From Syncephalastrum monosporum B8922 (lineage: Eukaryota; Mucoromycota; Mucoromycetes; Mucorales; Syncephalastraceae), in the NCBI GenBank assembly GCA_000697355.1, contig JNEN01000735.1, forward strand, positions 1-18,310: a stretch of DNA of 18,310 bases, written 5' to 3'. The notes beneath the pieces were generated by a model that did not search any database, was not told the origin of the DNA, and saw only the letters and a program-made list of their open reading frames with translations. Made by a program: the position numbers and the translations under genes. Shown here piece by piece: positions 10,217-18,310 of the stretch. Position 1 is the first letter of the stretch. The number at the start of each line of letters is the position of its first letter.

Positions 10217-10230
10217 CCAATTCATATAAA
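10217..10230 (+). promoter_or_regulatory. CCAAT and TATA elements of the transporter gene
   Basis: CCAAT at 10217-10221 is followed at once by TATAAA at 10225-10230, about 70 bases before the transporter start codon. The spacing suits a TATA box with transcription starting in the CT-rich stretch at about 10250-10290. Confidence 0.5.
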
Positions 10231-10300
10231 TGCAACACAAGTCTTTTCTCGCCCTTTTTTTCCACTTCCTCTTTGTCTTCTCTTGTACCTTTCTGCAAAG

Positions 10301-12326
10301 ATGATGACAAGAAAGCGCCTCTATTGCTACATGTGTGGTATTTGTACCTCACTGTGCATGTTTATCAACGGTATTACCTCTCACACCTTTCCAATGCTTG
10401 CCACCCTAATCGCTCATATCATATACATCACGCTTGTCAAATCATAGGCTTCGATGCATGTGAGTCCATGAAACCATCGTGCCTTGACTTTCAAATGTCC
10501 TTATAAATTATTCCTCTCTAGCTGTATTCAATAATCTGCAGGGCATCGACTCATTCATGCGTTATATGGGTCTCAGCGCCACTGATCCATCGGACCAAAG
10601 TATGATTGGTGCTGTCACTTCTTGCTACATGGCCGCCACCATCGTCGCTGGTCTTTCCGTGTCTCCCTTTGTGTCACATTACTTTGGTCGTCGTGCATCT
10701 ATTTTCTTGGGATGCTTTATTGTCATCGTCGCTTCATTTATTCAAAGTACGTCAACAGATATCAAATGATGAGATCAACCTGAATACTAATCTTAACTCT
10801 TGACCCGAATTATAGCATTTTCACCGAACATTGGGGGTACAATCGACAATATTATGCAGAAAGATTGCACCAACTCTAACTTTTTTCTCTCTCCCTGTTT
10901 CTCCCACTTCAACAGCTTTCATTGGTGGCCGTATTATTCTGGGTCTCGGGCAGGGTATCGCTTTACCGGCGGGTCCCGTTTTTATGGGTGAACTTTGCCC
11001 GCCTCAGATTCGTGGCAGTATGCTTTCATTCTGGCAAATGATGTATGACAAAAAATCCAAATTGGTGTGCGACACTTGATAGCTCACCGATACTACAACA
11101 GGTACTCTGTGGGTGCTCTCGTCACATCCTATGCGTCATATGGTACTATTCAGAACCTCGGCCTGGGCGACTGGCAGTGGAAAACGATTACTCTGATCCA
11201 GGCTGCCATTCCTCTTATCTGCTGTCTTACGATTTTCACTTGTCCCGAGTCGCCCCGTTGGCTCGTCCAGCGTGGTGATATTGACAAGGCACGCAGAGCC
11301 TTGCTTCGCCTCCGCGAAGAGCATGAGGTCGAGCTCGAGCTCGAAGAGATTGTCGCGGCTGTCGAATGGGAAAAGAACAACACGAGCAACTCCCTCAAGG
11401 ACCTCTGGCGTGACAAGTCTATTCGCAAGCGCATCTGTAAGACCCCTTCCATATTGGCACACACGCATATCCTTACACTCTTCTTCAATTGGCATTAGAC
11501 CTTGGCCTTATCATCAATTTCGGACAGCAAGTCACTGGTCAAAGTATGATGAACAACTACTCTACCAAGGTATGCTCTACACCCATTCTTTGATATGTCT
11601 ATGTCTCTTAACGACGCTTCGCTAGGTGTACCAAAAAGTTTTCAACAGCAACTCAACCGTTCTCCTCATCAACGCACTCAACTACACCTTTGGTATCCTT
11701 TTCACGCTGACTTGCACTTTCCTATCTGATCGCTTGGGTCGCGTGAAGATCCTTATTATTGCCGGCATCGGTCAAGGTCTCATGCTTCTGATTGCGGCCA
11801 CTGTCTATGTCACGACGCCCTACACCCCAGAAGGCGGCAAAGAGTACGGTGTCGGCGTTTCTCTTGCCCTCCTCATGTTCCTGTTTACGTTCTTCTATAA
11901 ACCTGGTTGGGGCGCCACCGTCTGGATCTATACCTCTGAGATCTTCCCTCTCAGCGTCCGTGGCACGGCTGTCTCCATCTGCACGAACACCCAAAACCTC
12001 GCCAATGTCGTCATGGCCCAGGCCTTCCCGCCTATGTTTGTCGGTAAGTTCTACACATACTCTCCGCATATAGAATTCTTTGTGCTCATCCTTCATTCGG
12101 GCACTCTGTAGCTATGGGCTTCTATTCCTTCTACGTATGGATGGGGGTCAATTTTGTGCTTGTCATCCTCGTCTTCTTCTTCTATCCTGAGACCAAGGGC
12201 GTTTCGCTTGAGGAGATGGATGCCTTGTTTGGTGCCACTGGCAAGACGGACGCCGTTGTACAGAAAGCTCACCAGCACGCCGAAGAAATCAAGTATTCGC
12301 ATGATGAGAAGTCTTCGACCGCTTAG
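10301..12326 (+). CDS. MFS sugar transporter (Sugar_tr family, fungal sugar/oligosaccharide permease type)
   Basis: Nine exons give 497 residues: 10301-10370, 10448-10459, 10522-10746, 10816-10836, 10916-11042, 11102-11436, 11499-11569, 11626-12043, 12112-12326. Exons 2 and 4 are only 12 and 21 bases but are needed to rebuild INGFDASVFNNLQG and IQTFSPNIGAFIGGRIILGL. Family signatures follow in order: YFGRR after TM2, GRIILGLGQG in TM4, PESPRWLVQRGD after TM6, NFGQQVTGQSMMNNY in TM7, the SDRLGR loop, TSEIFPLSVRG after TM10, and FFFYPETKGVSLEEMDALF after TM12. Twelve hydrophobic segments are visible, with both termini in the cytosol expected. The N-terminus before TM1 is short and an earlier start cannot be excluded. 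It is divergent from a leaderless GH43 enzyme, so a xylo- or arabino-oligosaccharide is a plausible cargo, but simple hexose or pentose transport fits the motifs equally well. Confidence 0.92.
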
Positions 12327-12939
12327 TGTCACTTTTTTTTTTTAATTCTGCTGGTTCAGAAAAGTCCTATGATTACGGATGTAAGAACTTCTATGTTAAT
12401 TTACTTTATTACACACAACCACAGCCTATAATGGCCCTTATACATACATATTTTCACCTTGTACTTTTAACGTATTTGCTGCTGTGTCTTTGTGTTCTTT
12501 GCGGTTGAGTTTATTGAATCCGTGTGTACATTTTTGTCTGCCGAGTCTCTACTGGCCGATGAAACTTGAAAAGAAAACTTAATAAACATCAACAGATTAT
12601 GCCATTTATATACTTTATGTTTATACAGAGATGTGATAATGCGTTATAATTGATTGCGAGACATGTGAAGGATAGGTCGCGAGGTTAATATTCTATGTGT
12701 CTATGTTCTGTCTGTGAACAGTTCTCCGCACATCTTTATGTAGTCAGATGACATGTATACACACAGAAAGATACACAGAGTCAGAGAGGGAATGGCTGTG
12801 TGTGTCGGTGCTGTCGGTGCATTGCAAAACTAGCTTTTCGGTGATATGCACCCCGAAATGGGGCGTCTGACTTTGTGCAAGTAGTTCTCCTGCTGAGAAA
12901 CATTTTGTTTTCAAAGAACACCTGTCCTTTACTTGCACA
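12327..12939. other. Intergenic region between transporter and VPS72
   Basis: No gene is seen. A T10-11 run follows the transporter stop, and an AATAAA at 12581-12586 may end that transcript, giving a 3' UTR of about 270 bases. The rest is AT-rich with short GT-type repeats (about 12796-12820) and presumably contains the VPS72 promoter; I see no clear TATA or CCAAT for it. Confidence 0.5.
12581..12586 (+). terminator. Candidate polyadenylation signal of the transporter gene
   Basis: The exact AATAAA nearest downstream of the transporter stop, 255 bases away. No closer exact AATAAA was seen on this strand. Confidence 0.4.
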
Positions 12940-14278
12940 ATGTCGTTTGTTCAACAACGTGAAAGGCGCCCTAATGCTGGCAATCGGTAAGGGAGCATGT
13001 CAGCCTTTTGTAGCCTCTAAGCTCACCTTGACTTTCACAGAATGCGAGCCTTGCTGGACCAAGAGATCGACATGGTTGAGCTTTTCGAGGACACCGGCAG
13101 TGAGGACGAGGAATTCGAGAAGGGTAAAACGAGACAGGCCACCCATACGAGCAAAGAAGACTAAGCATTCAGTAGAAGACGATGACGAAGAGGGAGAAGA
13201 TGTTTTTGACTCTGACTTTAATATGGAATCGTCTGATGAGGAAGAACTTGCACGCGAAGAGGGCAATGAAGAAGACAAAGAGATCGCACGCGAAGAACGA
13301 CAAGAACGAAAACGAGCCGAGCAAAAGGTGACACTGACAGCTGCCAAGCGACAGCATGCGCGACGCTCCCAGCCCACGTATCAGGAACGCCAACGGAGGC
13401 GGCACGAACGTCGACTTGCCCTTGATCAGGGCCCAAAGCGCCAGTCCTCACGCGCTACCACAGTCAAAAGTCGCCTGTACACGGAAGAACAGGTACAGGC
13501 CAAGCTAGATCAGATGGCAGCACGCGCACCGAAACCAGCACCGCTCTCAAAGAAGCCACAAATGACGCAAGAACAACTGCTTGAGGAAGCCGCCCACACC
13601 GAAGAGCACAACCGCGCTTCTCTCAACAAGTGGCAGGCCCTCGAAGCAGAACGCAAAGCAGCCGCTCGCAAAAAGACGGCTCAGCGCATCAAAGGCCCCT
13701 TTGTTCGCTATCATTCTTATACTGACGGACGGCCCGATCAGCGACCGCGGAAACGCAAGCTGTTTATGATCTCACACGACGATGCCACCGATACCAATAT
13801 CTCTGAAGAGATCAACGACCCTGCAGCGCTCGCATGGCACCAGCAGCATGATTGGGATACAAGCGCAATGGAAGGCAGGACAGTGATCTCGTTCATGGAT
13901 GACAAGCCGCCCATGCAAAAGGCGAACGTCGATCATTTGACGGACAAGGAGCTGGATCGCCTCGGACTGATTCCAGAGCTCGCCTCCTGGGTCGAGCGCG
14001 AGCCTATGCCAGTGCAACCATTACTGTGCCCGGTCACCGGCAAAGTCGCACGTTACCGCGATCCCAAGACCCAGGTTCCGTATGCCAACCTCGAGGCTTA
14101 CCGCGTCATTCAGACCTGCCTGGCCCAAGACATGCCATGGTCGTCCGAGGCCGGCGTTTACCTGGGCAACGAGCGAGGTGCTGCAGGCGTACCAGCTGGC
14201 TGGGATGATCTTGTGCAATATGGCTCCTCTCAGCCAAGAGCCATGCAGAAACCTTCTCGACACCAGGCCCGGACATAG
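12940..14278 (+). CDS. VPS72: Vps72/YL1 homologue, SWR1 chromatin-remodelling complex subunit
   Basis: Three exons (12940-12986, 13041-13123, 13173-14278) give 411 residues. The start MSFVQQRERRPNAGNRMRAL with LLDQEIDMVELFEDTGSDED matches the YL1 N-terminus, whose acidic part binds the H2A.Z-H2B dimer. An acidic stretch (DDDEEGEDVFDSDFNMESSD) leads into a long charged, Arg/Lys/Glu-rich region that is probably helical. The YL1 middle motif MTQEQLLEEAAHTEEHNRAS and the GPFVRYHSY element follow. The YL1_C motif LLCPVTGKVARYRDPKTQVP starts at about residue 327 and continues with YANLEAYRVIQ. In the cell it would deliver H2A.Z to the SWR1 complex in the nucleus (family knowledge). The second and third exons lie in different frames and join through a 49-base intron (13124-13172). 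Human YL1 is 364 residues, so length is normal. It converges on PRMT1. Confidence 0.9.
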
Positions 14279-14558
14279 TGTCCATATTATGATACCCCTT
14301 CACCTGCATTTGTACAGAAACAGAAACTTCCATGCAGACACACATTCGCACACAGAGACGACGTACACAGAGACCACAAGGCTTTGTCATGTATAAATAC
14401 ATACTCGCTGCATTTTTTTTTTATTTTTGCACGCGCAGATTTTGATTTTATAATGCAATTGAAAGGAAAGGATGAAATGCAAGACAGTGAGGATTCTTTA
14501 CGACCTACAAGATTACAGACACATCTCAGTCGAAAGTACGCAAAGATAGGTGTGTCAC
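14279..14558. other. Convergent 3' region between VPS72 and PRMT1
   Basis: No gene. It holds the 3' ends of both neighbours. On the minus strand an AATAAA (TTTATT at 14420-14425 on the plus strand) lies within an A-rich stretch about 135 bases past the PRMT1 stop. A good splice acceptor for a possible last PRMT1 intron lies at about 14505-14520 (minus strand tcttgtag). Confidence 0.5.
14420..14425 (-). terminator. Candidate polyadenylation signal of PRMT1
   Basis: AATAAA on the minus strand, inside an A-rich stretch, 134 bases beyond the PRMT1 stop at 14559. Confidence 0.4.
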
Positions 14559-15788
<1,230 letters not shown>

Positions 15789-16491
15789 GCTGACAAGTGA
15801 ACAATGAAAAAAAAGAGATCGATCAAACGAACGAGAAAAAAAAAAAAAAAGGTTACAAAATTTGCTGAGCGACAAGCCGCCGCTGCGCTATGATAGGCTA
15901 AAGGCGTTTGAGGTGCGCATAAGCTTTTCATTGGTGCAAATACGCGGCAGGTCACGTTCACTTCTTTTGAAGCATCCTGTTCCTGGCCAAGAAGTCAATC
16001 TTTGTCTATATTTGGTCATCTACCGATACTTCCATTCCTCCATTTCTGTATTTTCGGTGGCGCATCTGTCCTTTCATGTGCCTTTCTTCTATTCCATGTA
16101 CTTTTCTATCAGTACATGCACGCTCACGTGCAGTCTACGTAAACCGGTCAGGCATGTGCAGTGTGCTAAAAAAAAAAAAAATAACACCGTGGCTCGCCAC
16201 TCTCGCCACCCTCGCCACTGGATCACTTACAGCGGCGTTATATTTGCAAAAACGAGTGCTGCCGCCGCCGCCAGTTTGATTATTTTCCATTAACTATCAA
16301 CGAAAGGAGATCTCCCCCACTCAGCGTTTGCAAAGTTTGATCCAATGATTCGCGCAAAAAGTCTTGGCTCACTTCGTAGAGAGATCCGTGTGGCAACGTT
16401 GTCTGTATAGAAAAAAGAGACTCATGCACAGCTAGAGAGCTTGTTCTTTATAATTAACTCTGATATACAACATCACCCTTGTTTCGATCCT
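15789..16491. promoter_or_regulatory. Divergent upstream region of PRMT1 and the WWE-like gene
   Basis: No gene is supported in these 703 bases. For PRMT1 an inverted CCAAT (ATTGG, 15930-15934) lies about 145 bases upstream of the start. For the WWE-like gene there is CCAAT at 16342-16346 and a TATAATTAA at 16449-16457, 35 to 43 bases before its ATG. Homopolymer A runs lie at about 15837-15850 and 16168-16181. A 9-base tandem repeat is at 16193-16219. Confidence 0.45.
16193..16219. repeat. Three tandem copies of a 9-base unit (ctcgccacy)
   Basis: Units 16193-16201, 16202-16210 and 16211-16219 differ only at their last base. They lie in the upstream region of the WWE-like gene, just after an A run. 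Clustered identical units could bind a regulator, but nothing shows this. Confidence 0.8.
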
Positions 16492-16704
16492 ATGGCTTTT
16501 CTTTGGAAATATCTCTTGGGCAACGATTACTGGGCTGCAGTCGATCCGAACAGCAACTTGTTAATCGAGGATCATTTTAGAAGAAGTGTTGGCCGTTGTC
16601 AAGTCCACATGAGCTGCTTCCGTGGCTACGTAATCCTTGATGCCAGCCAACTTAACGTCCAAGTTGGTAACGCGCTCATTCGTCTGTCACGCACCGGCTA
16701 TTGA
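16492..16704 (+). CDS. Small protein resembling a stand-alone WWE domain
   Basis: A single 70-codon frame from ATG at 16492 to TGA at 16704. The protein has the spacing of a WWE domain and little else: FLWKYLLGNDYW (first Trp, an aromatic two residues on, second Trp), AAVDPNSNLLIEDHFRR (a DP turn and the Ile-Glu pair), a CQVHMSCFRGYVILD beta-strand pair, QLNVQVGN at the usual Gln-Thr-Asn position, and a terminal IRLSR in place of the usual R-rich end. WWE domains bind ADP-ribose or iso-ADP-ribose and usually sit in ubiquitin ligases and PARPs; here no partner domain is present in frame. CCAAT, TATA-like and AATAAA (16837-16842) signals flank it, supporting a real gene. It is divergent from PRMT1. 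The family call rests on pattern alone, and a missed upstream exon is possible. Confidence 0.58.
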   Translation: MAFLWKYLLGNDYWAAVDPNSNLLIEDHFRRSVGRCQVHMSCFRGYVILDASQLNVQVGNALIRLSRTGY

Positions 16705-16836
16705 AAAAAGATCGCAAGGCAACAATTCAAACCTATTTTTGGTCAATAACCATTTGCAATAATGTATACGTGCTCTGTACATATATTTCCTTTACCCTAT
16801 GCATACTCGTCAACTCTTGTATATTCCTGCTACCTT

Positions 16837-16842
16837 AATAAA
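16837..16842 (+). terminator. Candidate polyadenylation signal of the WWE-like gene
   Basis: An exact AATAAA 133 bases after the stop of the WWE-like frame, on the same strand. Confidence 0.45.
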
Positions 16843-17602
16843 TCTTCAACTGCGCTTTGTCTGTGGAAAGTCTCCCTAGTAGTTTACTGATAGTGATGGC
16901 GATGATCTTTGTGCAGGTGCTCTGTAGACACATAGTATCATCTGCAATGTCTCACAGCCGTGTTATTGTTTATTCAACCATACCGTGGCAAAATTATGCC
17001 ACCGTACCACTAGTTCAGTACTTTGTGAATGAACTGCGCTTTCACGCATACTGATTACGATACATCGTATGTATACCACGACTGCCCGACTGGTCTAAAA
17101 GTATACGGCTAAATTAAGATTCAAGGCACTGTATTGGCCTCTCGTAATATATGAGCCTGGAAAAATCTCCTAAGAGTTTCTCATCGAACGCGGTACTCTA
17201 AAGTCAGCTTCCAAAAGAAGTAGTCAATTGTTCCCTGGGACTTGCTACACACAGAAAAGTGTCACACAGACACATTCATATCGTACACAAGCTTACATAA
17301 TTCGCTGTTTTCTGTGAATATCGGCTTCATAGTTAACAAACAAATAACCGAGCGCACTTGCCTACCATAAGTTACCTACTGCTTGAATCTTTAAAAGATT
17401 CACAAGTGCTTCCTGTAAAATAAATGTCGTGGGCACCATTTTGTCTTTTGTTACTTCAAGCAATATCAGTAAAGAAGCATGTCGCCTTTTCTATTTGATT
17501 CTTGGAGACGAAAGGAGCGGGAAGAACAAAGGAATGACGCGGGACCCGTTGTCCCTTTCTCCAGGGAATTCCAAATACGAAGTCGCTTCCCTTGCGGAAG
17601 AT
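16843..17602. other. Intergenic region between the WWE-like gene and hexokinase
   Basis: AT-rich DNA with frequent stops in all frames. Two short frames (16857-17054 and 17429-17716, plus strand) lack an ATG at the reported start and show no family motif; the second runs antisense into the hexokinase 3' end. I see no RNA gene or mobile element. Confidence 0.5.
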
Positions 17603-17608
17603 TTTATT
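17603..17608 (-). terminator. Polyadenylation signal AATAAA of hexokinase
   Basis: AATAAA on the minus strand (TTTATT on plus), 14 bases after the hexokinase stop codon. Confidence 0.55.
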
Positions 17609-17621
17609 CATGAATTTAGAT

Positions 17622-18310
17622 TTATGATCCTTGCTCTTGTGATGTTTCCTGCTGTTGTTGCTGTTGCTGCTGCTGCTTCTGGGCCAAAGCTGCCTTGTGG
17701 GACATCATCGCAATAATAGCCGCGCCGAGTCCCGACCCGTCCCGTGCATGCTCAAATGACACCCTTTTTACTGCTTCCGCGGGCAACAGCTCTCTCAATG
17801 CCTGCATCATGTTGCTGTCGAAGCCCGGATAGTGCTCGAAAAGACTGCCATCAATGCCGATTACGACGTCAGGAGCATCCGTTGCCGCGAGCTCTTCAAA
17901 GGCGCGCGCATGGTGCAGCACAGCGGCAAGGCCACACGCCGACAGTCGAGCAGCTCTTAGGCCAATCCATTCAGCAAGGCGATGCACCACCTTGCGGTCT
18001 TCCAGACTTGTGTGGGGTAGGCCCAGAATATCCTGCAAGATATGTTTGGTATCGGCAAGATCAGGTGTGCTATCGGTCTGGATAGTGGAAAGGTAGGATG
18101 TCTCGAAGCTCCATTGACGGTTCAATGTGGCAGAAGATTCGCCTCCAAAAAGAAGCCCCCGATCCACTCCGTGGGTCAGGACATTGCGAGCAATCTCGCC
18201 AAGGTACATGCCTGATAGCATTTTTTCAAAGATCTGCTGGCGTGGGTTGATGGATTCCCGGTCGAGCTTGTTGTCGTAGAGTGTCATGGGCAGTATCGCG
18301 CGCTCGTTAT
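17622..18310 (-). CDS. Hexokinase, C-terminal part (5' end beyond window)
   Basis: The frame runs from the right edge of the window to TAA at 17622-17624 and shows the last 228 residues, with no intron. It begins NERAILPMTLYDNKLDRESI and continues NPRQQIFEKMLSGMYLGEIA, the hallmark of the hexokinase_2 domain; later come VIGIDGSLFEHYPGF and the nucleotide-binding DGSGLGAAIIAMMSH. It phosphorylates glucose, fructose or mannose at C6 with ATP in the cytosol (family knowledge). The catalytic small domain is outside the window, so activity and hexose specificity cannot be judged. The C-terminus is unusual: after AALAQK comes a run of nine Gln (17649-17675, mixed CAG and CAA codons) and then ETSQEQGS. 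Its nearest neighbour on the left is 918 bases away and convergent. Confidence 0.93.
   Translation of the reverse strand, partial: NERAILPMTLYDNKLDRESINPRQQIFEKMLSGMYLGEIARNVLTHGVDRGLLFGGESSATLNRQWSFETSYLSTIQTDSTPDLADTKHILQDILGLPHTSLEDRKVVHRLAEWIGLRAARLSACGLAAVLHHARAFEELAATDAPDVVIGIDGSLFEHYPGFDSNMMQALRELLPAEAVKRVSFEHARDGSGLGAAIIAMMSHKAALAQKQQQQQQQQQETSQEQGS
17649..17675 (-). repeat. Polyglutamine-coding CAG/CAA repeat in hexokinase
   Basis: Nine consecutive Gln codons, six CAG and three CAA, near the C-terminus of hexokinase. The codon mix suggests selection for or slow erosion of the tract rather than a fresh pure CAG expansion. Confidence 0.9.

Larger units (their letters stand above)
9740..10300. 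promoter_or_regulatory. Shared divergent upstream region of GH43 and MFS transporter
   Basis: These 561 bases separate the two start codons and must hold both promoters. On the transporter side a CCAAT (10217-10221) and a TATAAA (10225-10230) precede a pyrimidine-rich stretch up to the start codon. A run of 22 A lies at 9978-9999. Three matches to SYGGRG, the binding consensus of the ascomycete carbon repressor CreA/Mig1, lie within about 110 bases: 9971-9976 (CCGGGG), 10010-10015 (GTGGGG on the minus strand) and 10077-10082 (GTGGGG, half of the near-palindrome ccccgtgggg at 10073-10082). Sugar regulation through these sites is an inference. Confidence 0.55.

Noticed and set aside
10747..10915. 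One single 169-base intron in the transporter
   Set aside because: It would drop TFSPNIG, leaving TM3 and TM4 joined too tightly; the 21-base exon at 10816-10836 has proper splice sites and restores the family pattern.
15862..16293. A 143-codon plus-strand frame between PRMT1 and the WWE-like gene
   Set aside because: Lys and Asn run comes from a poly-A tract, Ala run from gcc repeats, and composition is unlike the real genes. It overlaps the likely PRMT1 promoter.

Overview
The window is fungal nuclear DNA. Protein-coding genes are cut by short introns (about 38 to 107 bases) that follow GT-AG or occasionally GC-AG rules, AATAAA signals lie just behind several stops, and intergenic DNA carries long A or T runs. 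The gene set (a spliceosomal CTNNBL1 homologue, which Saccharomyces lacks, SWR1-C subunit Vps72, PRMT1, hexokinase, an etherase-type GST, and a leaderless GH43 glycosidase next to a sugar transporter) together with very small exons suggests a filamentous early-diverging fungus, most likely Mucoromycota. The species cannot be named from this sequence.

Layout. 1-3971 holds no gene I can support; its left end carries a diverged inverted repeat (arms 5-188 and 539-727, by eye about four fifths identical). 3972-6240 (+) is CTNNBL1 in nine exons. 6913-7828 (+) is a four-exon GST. 7903-9739 (-) is a four-exon GH43 beta-xylosidase/arabinofuranosidase-like enzyme without a signal peptide, convergent with the GST (74 bases between stops). 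10301-12326 (+) is a nine-exon MFS sugar transporter, divergent from the GH43 gene across a 561-base shared upstream region. 12940-14278 (+) is Vps72/YL1. 14559-15788 (-) is PRMT1 in five exons. 16492-16704 (+) is an uninterrupted 70-residue ORF that reads like a lone WWE domain. 17622-18310 (-) is the C-terminal part of a hexokinase whose 5' end lies beyond the window.

How genes may work together. The GH43/transporter pair is the clearest functional unit: import of a pentose-containing oligosaccharide followed by cytosolic hydrolysis, with hexokinase as a possible but unlinked downstream step. CTNNBL1 (pre-mRNA splicing), Vps72 (H2A.Z deposition) and PRMT1 (arginine methylation of RNA-binding proteins and histones) are housekeeping genes with no evident shared regulation.

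The most noteworthy points are the lone WWE-like protein, the divergent GH43/transporter pair, one frame-proven and two probable GC-AG introns, exons of 11, 12 and 21 bases, and the inverted repeat at the left edge. All exon boundaries were placed by hand from splice signals, reading phase and family motifs; none is confirmed by transcripts.
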